Assembly: GCF_030272615.1 (NCBI RefSeq)
Contig: NC_081406.1
Location: 116,903,347 to 116,967,346, forward strand
Length of the DNA stretch: 64,000 nt
From: Cryptomeria japonica
Lineage: Eukaryota; Streptophyta; Pinopsida; Cupressales; Cupressaceae
Direction of reading: 5' to 3'
Of this stretch, positions 35,672-46,360 are shown piece after piece. The number at the start of each line of letters is the position of its first letter. The stretch's first letter is position 1. The notes beneath the pieces are model-generated. The model saw only the letters and a program-made list of their open reading frames with translations, did not search any database and was not told the DNA's origin. The position numbers and the translations under genes are program-made.

Positions 35672-38423
35672 ATGCAAAATCATGAACAAAACTGGTTTGG
35701 AAATTGCAACCGGTAATCAGACTAGAGGTAATATCTTTCATTTGAATAACAATGAGAAAGCAAGTTTGATTGCACATATTGATGAAAGTTGGTTATGGCA
35801 TAAGAGACTTTGTCATGTAAACTTTGATTGCATTGCGAAAATCAGTACAACTAAGGCAGTAAGGGATTTACCTAAGATTGTTAAACCTTACAATTCGGTA
35901 TGTAAGGAATGTCAATTTGGAAAGCAAGTTAGAACAACTTTTAAGAGTATTCTAGAGAAATCTAATAATATTCTTGACTTATTTCATACTGATTTATGTG
36001 GTCCAGCAAGAACTAGAAGTCTATAAGGAGATAGATATTTTATGCTAATCATTGATGATTATTCTAGAATGTGTTGGGTTACTTTTCTTAGGGAGAAATC
36101 AAAAGCCTTTGGGAAATTCAAATTATTCAAAGTGATGGTAGAAAATGAAACCGGTAAGAAAATCAAATGTTTGAGATCAGACCAGGGAGGTGAATTCACA
36201 TCTAAGGAATTTAATACATTCTGTCAAGTGAATGGAATCAAAAGATAGTTATCAGCACCTCAGACACCCCAACAGAATGGAGTTGTGGAAAGAAAGAACA
36301 AAACTATTTTGGATGCAGCTAGAAGCATAATATCAGAAGCAAACCTACCTCATGTATATTGGAGAGAAGCAATGAATACAATGGTTTACACATTCAACAT
36401 AGTTCACATCAAAGGTGAAACCGATAAGACTCCTAATGAACTATGGTTTGGTAATACTCCTACTCTTAATTATTTTAGAATATTTGGAAGCAAATGTTAT
36501 ATTAGGAGAGATGAGTATATTGGCAAATTTCATCCTAAAAGTGATGAAGGAATATATATTAGTTATTCATCTAAGAGCAAGGCATATAGATGTTTTAACA
36601 AGAGATTGCAGAAAATTGTTGAAATTGCAAATGTGAAGATTGATGAACAGTTTAGAGGTAATTCGAGGTCAATAAACTCTGAAATGGCAATAGAGATTAT
36701 CACAAATGAACCTACAATGAGTACACCAGTACAGAATGTTGATCCAGTCACACCGGCATCATCTGCGAATTCCACAGTGACTGCAGAACAACAAGAAGTA
36801 AATACACCTAGGTATGTAAGATTGAATCACTTTGAAAGTCAGATAGTTGGGAAAAAGCATCAAGGAGTTATGACAAGAGGAAGAATAGCAAATGAAGAGG
36901 TATGTCTAATTTCTCGAATTGAACCAGCATCAGTTATTGAAGCATGTGAAGATAAACATTGGATTAAAGTTATGGAAGATGAATTGGAACAAATTGAAAA
37001 GAATAACATATGGACATTGGTTCCCCAACCTAAAAACAAAAATGTAATTGGAACTAAATGGGTATTCAGAAATAAACTTAATGAAGATGGTAAGGTAATA
37101 AAAAACAAAGCAAGATTAGTGTGTACGTGATATTCTCAAAAGGAAGGAATTGATTATAATGAAACCTTTGCACCGATAGCTAGAATTGAGGCAGTCAGAC
37201 TATTCTTAGCTTTTGCAGCACACAAGAACTATAAAGTATATCAAATGGATGTTAAATGTGCATTTTTGAATGGTGATCTTGAAGAGGAAGTTGACATTGA
37301 ACAACTTGATGGATTTTCTTTGATAGATGACAAAGATATGGTTTGCAGGTTAAGGAAAACTTTATATGGATTAAAGCAAGCTCCTAGAGCTTGGTATGCT
37401 AGATTGGACAAATATCTTTTGAAGTTTGGTTACACTAAAGGTAATGTTGACATCAACTTATATTACAAAGTGACTAATGATGACATCTTGGTTATTGAAG
37501 TTTTTGTTGATGATATCATTTTTGGAGGAGAAGATGGATTGTGTAAAAACTTTTCTAATAAGATGCAGGAAGAATTTGAAATGTCTATGATTGGGGAGAT
37601 AAAATCCTTCTTAGGATTGCAAATCTCACAAACTGATAAAGGTATATTCATAAATCAATCAAAGTACTTGAAGGAATTACTTAAGAAATTTGGCATGGAA
37701 AACTCTAAACCGGTAAGTACACCTATGACTACAACTGATAAACTATCTTTGAAGGACGAATCAACACTTGTTAATCTGACAAGGCACAAATCTATGATTG
37801 GAAGTTTACCATATTTGACACAAACAAGACCTGATATTATGAATGCAGTATCTATTATTTCAAGATTTCAGAGTAATCCTAAAGAAAATCATGAATCAAC
37901 AGTGAAATGGATTTTTAGGTATCTACAAGGCACAACAAATTTTGGTTTATGGTATCCTAAAGATAAAATTTTTGATTTATGTGCATACACGGATGCAAAT
38001 TGGGTAGGAGATGTAGATTACAGAAAGAGCACCACCAGTGGAGCATTCTTTCTTGGTAGCAGAATAATTTCATGGCTGAGCAAGAAACAGAGTTGCACAT
38101 CTTTATCAACAGTAGAATCAGAATATGTTGCAGCAACAACTAATTCTACATAGGTATTATGGATTAAGCAAATGTTGAAGGACATAAAGGTAAAATGCAA
38201 GGAACCTTTAACCATTTACTGTGATAATATGGCAGCAATTGATATATCTAAAAATCCGATATTTCACTCTAAAACTAAACATGTTTCAATCAAATTCAAT
38301 TTTCTGAAAGAGAATGTTGAAGAAAAAGAAGTGAAATTGGTTTATGTGAATACTAAAGAGCAGATTGCAGACATTTTTACTAAGCCTTTACCTAAGGAAA
38401 CTTTTGAATATCTCAGAGAGTAG
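35672..38423 (+). pseudogene. Copia-3 integrase, RT and RNase H, 3' part of split gag-pol
   Basis: Resumes after the second GGTAA as GKCKIMNKTGLEIATGNQ. One frame holds to 38423. The integrase zinc region is WLWHKRLCHVNFD...CKECQFGK (about 35796-35920). Core segments are FHTDLCGP, CLRSDQGGEFTS and NGVVERKN. RT has [32 protein letters not shown] and [12 protein letters not shown]. RNase H has CAYTDANWVGDVDYRKST, FHSKTKHVSIKF and ADIFTKPLPKE. Five in-frame stops: TAA after RSL (about 36023), TAG after GIKR (36246), TGA near 37128, TAG after NST (38151) and TAG near 38421 close to the C-terminus. Apart from these it is better preserved than Copia-2 and lacks frameshifts. Confidence 0.92.
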
Positions 38424-38841
38424 CTTGGAGTTATACCTTCACCGGTACAGACTTAGACAATTGATGCTTGGCATCAAACCAACATAATTAATTGAGAAAT
38501 CTTTTTTTCTAGCTTTGATGAGGAGAGCTACTTCTCAGGGGGAGTAGTTGGATAAATTGGATAGGTTGGTATTTTGTAACAAGTTCTATGAATTGTTTTA
38601 TCTAGTTTTTGTATTGCTTTGGCATTTGATGTCAAAGGGGGAGAGATATCTATGAAAAAACAATTATCTTTTGGGGAGAGATTATTCATTGGGGGAGAGA
38701 TTGTTACTCTCTGTATCTATGTTTTGATTTCTAGTTAATGATCTCTTTGGAAGATTGTTGGTTTTTGGTTTTTGGTATTTCTGCTTTGGCACTTAGATGG
38801 TTTTTCCATCTTGTGTTGCCATCAATGCCAAAGGGGGAGAT
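38424..38841 (+). other. Copia-3 3' tract with repeated polypurine-like runs
   Basis: GGGGGAG-type runs occur near 38540, 38637, 38675, 38692 and 38832. The last (AAAGGGGGAGAT) abuts the LTR and is the polypurine tract. GATGTCAAAGGGGGAG and AATGCCAAAGGGGGAG are near-duplicates about 200 bp apart. Confidence 0.8.
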
Positions 38842-39899
38842 TCTTGGTATTTTGGATGTGTTGCACTGGTTTTGTCATTGATGTCAACACTTATCAGCAC
38901 TTGGAGATCCTTGGTTATGTTCACCATCATGTTCAGTGACTTATGCATAGTCACCGGTATCTAGTTCACTGACAGGTTATATTGTTCACCGACACTGAGG
39001 ATGATCTATTATCATCTGGAGATTACTTGGTTATGTCAAAGACATTGTTTGGACACTTTGTTTTGGTGATTTGGTTATTGGTCTAATCGGGTTTGCATAT
39101 TTGCTGTTATTGGCAAATAAGTCTAGGTTATGGACCGGCAAGCGTTATCTATTCTAGATCAACACAACACATTGTGGAGATGGTTTATTATTATTGTAAA
39201 TGCATTAAGCCGACATGATGCATCACATATTGATTCATTTGTAATGGATTTAATTATAATATTCTTTGTAAGCCGACCTACACATTTGGTCTTAGGTTTT
39301 GGTATATATGTAAGATCTCATTTGTGAGATTGAATGAGGAAGTAGGTGTGAAAAAGGATTGTAATAAGGTATATGCAAATATAAGCAGAGTATACATGCA
39401 GACATCATTTGAAGATTCAAGGAAGGTTATGGAGAAGGCAATTAGAGCTTAACCGGTACTGAATCTAGCATATGAAGATGCTATTTTGTGCAGTACATTA
39501 TCATTGGATTTAATCATCCAATCGTAGTCAGTGCGACTCCCATTTTGTGATTGAGTAGTGAGCTCTAAGCAGGTGGCCTTTCTGCATGTGCAGACCCCAT
39601 ATTGTACACACATACTATGTGCAGTAGTATCATTTGATTGTGGGTAAGGTTTCCCACCGTAGTTTTTCCCCTTACAGGGTTTCCACGTACAAATCTCTAT
39701 GTTATGTGTTGTGGATGTTATTTGTCCTTCTATTTCATGCATTAAACTTTACCGGTATTGCAATTAACTGTTAAACTATCAACTAGCTTAAAGTTTGGTT
39801 TATCGGTATTATGCATTAAGTTTGGTTAAGTTATATGTGGGTTGAAATTAATAGACAACTGATTCACCCCCCCCTCTCAGTTGCCTTTGGGTCCTAACA
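38842..39899 (+). repeat. Copia-3 3' LTR, 1058 bp
   Basis: Starts TCTTGGTATTTTGGATG (first TG mutated to TC) and ends GGGTCCTAACA. Flanked downstream by AATAA. Confidence 0.92.
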
Positions 39900-39904
39900 A
39901 ATAA

Positions 39905-40068
39905 TGCTCATTCTAACAATGTTGATAATGATTCCAATGATGAATATAAACTTGTTGATGTTGACAATGATTTATCTAAACAATTTTCACAAGCATTAAT
40001 CCTAGCTCCTAGTGTAGTGCCCCTCTCTGATTCATCTTTCCTTTTGCACATTGATAGACTATATTGAT
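39905..40068 (+). pseudogene. Tat-2 reading frame resumed after Copia-3
   Basis: Directly after the TSD the frame continues AHSNNVDNDSNDEYKLVD and ends with LLHIDRLY at a TGA. It joins the DEETDENN frame that stops at 19921. What follows does not look like pol. Confidence 0.65.
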
Positions 40069-41308
40069 ATAGCTTAGACTAATTAATGATGCTTTTGATA
40101 GATGCGTATGGATTTATCTATGATGTGGATACTTTATTATCAATAATCAACATATCATATTGCAATTGACATTATAGTTTCATATGGATGATGATATGCA
40201 TGAACTATTATGATGATGGATTCACACTTGATGATTTATCTGCACTTATCTCATATATGAGGTTTATATTTTCTTATGGCAACTTGATGAAATCATTATA
40301 TGTGCTAACCTCACCTCATGATTATAATTGATATGATGATTACGATAGTGCTTAGTTGTTGTGACTGTCTTCTACCATGGTTGTGTTAGGGACGATGTCA
40401 TACCACTCATTTATGAGCATGATATGATGTTGTGATTCCATTTCACTTGGCTATTTATTTTATGATATATGCTATTGTATATGTTGTCATATGTGTATTG
40501 GTGGTGACAGGTTTGCAGGTACTAGACATTGACTCAAACTAGCTTCACAGGTTTGAGTGTGTCTTCATCCCAATGGCAAGTTGATCGGAGGTGACATGAG
40601 ATCCCATTCTACACTCTAGGTTTAAGTTGGTACCCTTGTTAGTTAGTGTCTTGAGCTGAGTAGTCATTTAAAATTATGTGGTATTCTATGTTATCCTATG
40701 TTGGATTGTCTTGAGGATTTGTGATTATTAGTTGATTTAATTAAATTAATAAATTAATCAATTTAAATAGTTTAATAATTGGCACTAATATTTAATATTA
40801 AAGTGTGATTTATAATTTGGAGCTTATTATTATTTGTGTTTATTTTATAAATTTACATTTAATTGGTAATTTTATATTATTTATTGATTATTTGAACCTT
40901 TTGGGATTTATTATTTATTTATATAATTATGGCTTTAATATTTATTTGGGTCCTATGGTTTAATTATCTATTTGGGCCTTTATATTTTATTGTGCCTTTT
41001 TTAATTTAATTAATTGGTTGTTTATATTATTATTATTTCCCCCTATTTACCCTTTCAGGTTATTAATTAATTAATTAATCTACCTTACCCTATTTTACTA
41101 TTGGTTGAGAATATTGGGGAAAATTAATTAAATATTATTTTATATTTTTACCTGGATATTTGAGAAGGGTTGGTATGAAGTATATTTTAATAGATTATTT
41201 TCATTGACTGACATATTCTATAGTTTGGATTTGATTTTCTATATAATGAGTTTTCTGAGTATTGTCGAGGATTGGCCTTCTCGGGGAATTTTCTGCGATT
41301 GAAGATTG
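40069..41308. other. Unassigned AT-rich, LTR-like DNA left of Copia-4
   Basis: No ORF of substance. A TATA-like TCTATATAATG lies at about 41238. The DNA continues after Copia-4 at 46361. The look is that of a long LTR (AT-rich U3, TATA near the end) but boundaries were not found. Confidence 0.35.
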
Positions 41309-41770
41309 TGTTGAAATGTGGCGACTGATCAGCAAAGTATTGTACACTCAGCACGTATCCTCACTGGGGTCTGGGGCCGAGCCGGGCCCTGGGCAGGGGT
41401 TCGGGGGCGGCAGCCCCCGAGAAAGTGGGGGTTCGGGGGCGGCAGCCCCCGAGAAAATTTTTTTTGCCGTTTTTTGTTGATGAAAACCGACATTGTAATA
41501 AAACCCTAAAAAGGCCGACTTTGTTTGTTGCCCTAAAAACGCATGTTATAAGTGGCTGGGATGCTTAAGGCATTGTAAGGTTGATGTACTATTTTTGCTG
41601 GATAATAAGAAAGATTGGACGGCTGTGTATGGTGGACGTAACCCATTCTGGGTGAACCACGTTAAATCTCTGTGTTATCTGTGTCCTGTTTTATTTCTTT
41701 ATCTTTTGTATTTAAATCTGCATATAATTGTTAGTTCATATTTGCTTCGGATCTGCTTGAAACCCTAACA
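41309..41770 (+). repeat. Copia-4 5' LTR, 462 bp
   Basis: Begins TGTTGAAATGTGGCGACTG and ends GAAACCCTAACA. Contains two tandem GC-rich hairpins listed separately. Confidence 0.95.
41401..41452 (+). repeat. Two tandem GC hairpins in Copia-4 LTR
   Basis: Stem TCGGGGGC / GCCCCCGA with loop GGCA at 41401-41420, repeated with 32-bp period at 41433-41452. Both are perfect 8-bp stems in otherwise AT-rich DNA. The right LTR has the same pair at 45986-46005 (loop GGGA) and 46018-46037. Confidence 0.9.
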
Positions 41771-41772
41771 AT

Positions 41773-41784
41773 TGGTATCAGAGC
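41773..41784 (+). other. Copia-4 primer-binding site
   Basis: TGGTATCAGAGC, exact initiator tRNA-Met match, two bases after the LTR end. Confidence 0.95.
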
Positions 41785-41830
41785 GAGGTTTTCTGTAAAT
41801 TGGCAGGACTTTCAGATTTGAGTGGGAGCA

Positions 41831-44800
41831 ATGGAGGATTCCAAATTCAAGATCGAAAAGTTTAACGGCCAGAATTATCAGTTATGGAAAATGCAGATGG
41901 AGGATTACCTGTATCAAAAGGATTTGTGGCGACCATTGGAAGGAAAGGCAAAGAAACCGACCACAATATCAGATGAAGAGTGGGACATTTTAGATAGAAA
42001 GGCACTGGGATCCATTCGATTGTGCCTTGCGGCGTCTGTAGCATTCAATATAACAGAAGCAAAAACGACTATAGATTTGATGGCAACATTGGCTAAGCTG
42101 TATGAGAAACCCTCGGCTTCGAATAAGGTATTTCTTATGAAGCGTTTGTTTAATTTGAAAATGAGTGAGGGAGGATCTGTAGCGGAGCACTTAAATGAAT
42201 TTAATACAATTACCAGTCAATTGTCTTCGGTAAAAATTACCTTTGCAGAAGAGGTTAGGGCTCTCTTGATTTTATGTTCTTTGCCAGAAAGCTGGAATAG
42301 CTTGGTTATGGCTGTAAGTAACTCTGTCTCTGGTAAAAATACTTTGGTATTTGATGATATTGTTGGTGTTATCCTAAGCGAGGAAATGCGAAGGAAAAGC
42401 ACAGGTGAGACTCCAACATCATCGGGTAGTGTTTTGAATGTGGAGAACAGAGGAAGATCAAAGGAAAGAGGAAAAGGCCCTGGGAATGAGAAGTCACGAG
42501 GGAAGTCAAAGAAAGGACGCTCTCAATCTAGAGGAAAGAAAGATTGCTGGTACTGCGGAAAGCCTGGTCATCTAAAGAAAGACTGTTGGTCTCGGAAAAA
42601 CAAAGAAGGAGACAAAAATGAAAATGACAGTAAGGAAGCTAATATTGCAAGTAATACTCTACAAGATGCTTTAATCTTATGTTTGGATAATGTTAATGAT
42701 TCCTGGGTAATAGATTCTGGGGCTTCATTTCATGCTACACCCCATAGAAAATATTTTCTAGATTATGTTCAAGGTGATTTTGGACAGGTATATTTGGGTG
42801 ATGATGAGCCCTGTCAAATTGTTGGAAAAGGAAAGATAAAGATCAAGTTGCAGAATGGTAATGACTGGTTTCTGCAGGAGGTAAGACATGTTCCTAATTT
42901 AAGAAGAAATTTAATTTTTGCAGGGCAACTAGGTAGTGAAGGTTGCATAGTTACCTTCTCAGACAGTATGTGGAAGGTCACTAAAGGATCGTTAGTAGTA
43001 GCTAAAGGTGCGAAGGTAGGCACATTATATCTGTGTACTGGTAACACTTACTCTACCTTAGCTGCTACAGATAAAGTTACTGCAGGGACAACAACAATAA
43101 ATGTTGCAAGAACAGATTCGATAATGTGGCACCATAGGCTTGGGCACATGAGTGAGAAAGGGATGAAAATCCTTCACTCCAAAAATCTATTGCCAGGACT
43201 AAAGAAGATTGATTTAGAGTTCTGTGAAAACTGTGTTTATGGTAAATAGAAAAGAGTCAGATTTCTCAAGGTTGGGAAAGAGAAGAAGAGTGAGAAGTTA
43301 GAGCTTGTACATTCAGATGTATGGGGACCGGCTCAGGTATCATCTCTTGGTGGTTCTTGTTATTATGTTATTTTTATTGATGACTCAACTAGAAAAACAT
43401 GGGTATATTTCCTAAAACAAAAATCAGATGTTTTTGAAACTTTTAAGAAATGGAAAGCTCTGGTTGAGAATGAGACAGGAAAAAAGTTGAAATGTCTCAG
43501 ATCGGATAATGGAGGTGAGTATTGCAGCAAAGCATTTGAAGATTACTGTTCCTTAAATGGGATTCGAAAGTAGAAGACAGTTCCAGGAACTCCAGAGGAA
43601 AATGGTGTGTCAGAGAGAATGAATAGGACCATCATGGAACGTGCGAGGAGCATGAGATTGCATGCTGGATTGCCCTTACATTTTTGGGCAGATGCTGTAC
43701 ATACTGCTGTCTATTTGATAAATAGAGGACCTTCAACCCCTTTGGATGGTGGTATTCCAGAGGAGGCATGGACTGGTAAAAAGGTAAATTATTCTTTTCT
43801 AAAAACTTTTGGTTGCGAAGCTTTTGTCCATGTTGATAAAGAAAACAGAACCAAGCTTGATGCTAAATCTCAGAAATGTACCTTCATTGGATATGGGATT
43901 GATGAATATGGCTATCGGTTATGGGATTTTGAAAATAAGAAAATAATTAGAAGTAGAGATGTTATATTCAATGAGAAGGTTATGTATAAAGAATAGATGC
44001 AGGAAAAGAAGCATGAACAGGACAAACAAGAATATGTGGTGTTGGATGAGATTCTTGAAAATAAAATGCCACAGGTACCTGATGCTCAGCAACAACAGAT
44101 TGTCCCACAAACTCCTGCAAGTGTTAGACGTTCTACGAGGACAAGTAGACCCCCTGAAAGATTTTCTCCTTCTTTGTATTCTATTTTATTAACAGATTCT
44201 GGTGAACCAGAAGAATATGAAGAAGCAATGCAGGTGGATGCCAAACAACAGTGGCAACTAGGCATGAAAGAGGAGATGGACTCCTTGATGAAAAATAAGA
44301 CTTGGGACTTAGTCCCTTTACCTGCAGAAAAAAGAGTCTTGCCTAACAAATGGGTTTATCGGCTGAAGGAGGAGGAAGGAGGTCAGAAAAGATATAAGGC
44401 CAGACTTGTGGTAAAAGGTTTTGCACAGAAAAAGGGTATAGATTATGATGAAATATTTTCTCGAGTTGTAAAAATGACTTCAATTAGAACTGTACTTAGT
44501 CTTGTGGCTGCAGATGATTTACATCTTGAACAATTAGATGTCAAAACAGCTTTTCTCCATGGAGATTTGGAGGAGGAAATTTACATGTTGCAACCACAGG
44601 GATATGAGGTCAAAGGTAAGGAGAACTTGGTGTGCAGGTTGAAGAAAAGTCTGTATGGCCTAAAGCAAGCACCCCGACAATGGTATTTAAAATTTGATAG
44701 TTTCATGGCTGAACACGGTTATCATAGATGTCATTCTGATCATTGTGTATATTTTAAGAGATTTGATAATGGCAGTTATATTATCCTGTTGCTTTATGTT

Positions 44801-45757
44801 GATGACATGCTTGTTGCTGGGTCTAACATGCAACATATAAATGATCTTAAACAACAATTAGCCAGGTCATTTGCTATGAAGGATTTGGGTGCAGCTAAGC
44901 AAATTCTCGGTATGAGGATTACATGGGACAGGAAAAATAGAACCTTGAATTTGTCCCAAAGTGAGTATATAAAGAAGGCGTTGAAAAGATTTAACATGCA
45001 GGATGCAAAAGCAGTTAGTACACCTTTGGCTAGTCATTTCAAATTGACTAAGGAGATGTGTCCAAAGGCACAGGAAGAGGTTAATAAAATGTCTAACATC
45101 CCGTATTCATCAGCTGTTGGCAGTCTGATGTATGCAATGGTATGCACAAGGCCAGATATTGCACATGCAGTGGGAGTTGTGAGCAGGTTTATGAGTAATC
45201 TGGGTATGGAACATTGGAATGCTGTGAAATGGATTCTTCGGTATTTGAAAGGAACTACTACGAAGGCATTATGTTTCAAAGGATCTAATGCTGCTCTAAG
45301 TGGATTTGTTGACTCTGATCTGGCAGGTGATATTGATTCACAGAGGAGTACTACAGGGTATGTTTTTACTATAGGGGGAACTGCAGTCAGTTGGATTTCT
45401 AGGCTGCAAAAGGTTGTTGCACTTTCAACCACTGAAGTTGAGTATGTTGCTGCTATAGAAGCCAGCAAAGAGATGATTTGGTTGCAATGTTTTCTGAAGG
45501 AATTGGGTCAGACACAAGAGGATAGCCCATTGTATACTGATAGCCAGAGTGCCATTCATCTTGTGAAGAACTCTGCTTTTCATTCAAGGACAAAGCACAT
45601 TCAGCTCAGGTACCACTTCATCCGGACTATTTTGGAGGAGGGTCAGTTACGGCTTGAGAAGATTCACACAAGTGAGAATCCTGCCGATATGTTCACAAAG
45701 GTAGTTCCACAAGAGAAGCTGATTTCTTCATCAGTCTCTGTTGGTCTTCTTGATTAA
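41831..45757 (+). pseudogene. Copia-4 gag-pol polyprotein, one frame with three TAG stops
   Basis: The first ATG of the frame is 41831 (MEDSKFKIEKFNG). Gag has zinc knuckle CWYCGKPGHLKKDC (about 42544-42585). The protease WVIDSGASFHAT has D-S-G at 42713. Integrase shows WHHRLGHMSEKG...FCENCVYGK, then HSDVWGP, LRSDNGGEY and ENGVSERMN, the D, D and E of the catalytic core. RT has [26 protein letters not shown] and YVDDMLVAG (DD at 44801). RNase H has FVDSDLAGDIDSQRST and FHSRTKHIQLRYHFI. The frame never shifts over 3.9 kb. Its only lesions are TAG at 43247, 43571 and 43994, each where Gln is plausible. It could be mobilised only with outside proteins; all catalytic residues I can see are intact. 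Confidence 0.95.
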
Positions 45758-45893
45758 TAATTGTGGAATTTATACCAGTCAAGTCCTAGTGTTTTATCCA
45801 GCGGATGTTGCATGTACAGTGGTGTCGTGTAGTATCAGTCTCCAAGTGGGAGATTGTTCGGTGTGGAGCCTGATCAGTCTCCAAGTGGGAGAT
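45758..45893 (+). other. Copia-4 3' tract with duplicated polypurine/LTR junction
   Basis: CCAAGTGGGAGATTGTT occurs at 45842 and 45881, 39 bp apart. The second abuts the true LTR. The first is followed by TGTTCGGTGTGGAGCCTG, a diverged copy of the LTR start. Confidence 0.85.
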
Positions 45894-46355
45894 TGTTGAA
45901 ATGTGGTGACTGATCAGCAAAGTATTGTACACTTAGCACGTATCCTCGCTGGGGTCTGGGGCCGAGCCGGGCCCCGGGCAGGGGTTCGGGGGCGGGAGCC
46001 CCCGAGAAAGCGGGGGTTCGGGGGCGGCAGCCCCCGAGAAAATTTTTTTTGCCGTTTTTTGTTGATGAAAACCGACATTGTAATAAAACCCTAAAAAGGC
46101 CGACTTTGTTTGTTGCCCTAAAAACGCATGTTATAAGTGGTTGGGATGCTTAAGGCATTGTAAGGTTGATGTACTATTTTTGCTGGATAATAAGAAAGAT
46201 TGGACGGCTGTGTATGGTGGACGTAACCCATTCTGGGTGAACCACGTTAAATCTCTGTGTTATCTGTGTCCTGTTTTATTTCTTTATCTTTTGTATTTAA
46301 ATCTGCATATAATTGTTAGTTCATATTTGCTTCGGATCTGCTTGAAACCCTAACA
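45894..46355 (+). repeat. Copia-4 3' LTR, 462 bp
   Basis: Same length and ends as the 5' LTR. The mismatches lie in the first 250 bp; the last 200 bp are identical by eye. Confidence 0.95.
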
Positions 46356-46360
46356 GATTG

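Larger units (their letters stand above)
41309..46355 (+). mobile_element. Copia-4: young, near-intact Ty1/copia element (Tork/Tnt1-like)
   Basis: Two LTRs of exactly 462 bp (41309-41770 and 45894-46355), TSD GATTG on both sides (41304-41308 and 46356-46360), a tRNA-Met primer site at 41773 and a single gag-pol frame with three stops. The two LTRs differ at seven positions by eye, six of them transitions. The gag style (MEDYLYQKDLWRPL, IRLCLAASVAFNI) and SGASFHAT protease suggest the Tork/Tnt1 group (inference). Confidence 0.95.

Noticed and set aside
27046-45757. TAG read as glutamine (recoded amber) across the elements
   Set aside because: Genuine element ORF ends also use TAG, missense changes show the same C-to-T bias, and land plants have no known nuclear recoding of TAG. 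Methylation decay explains it better.
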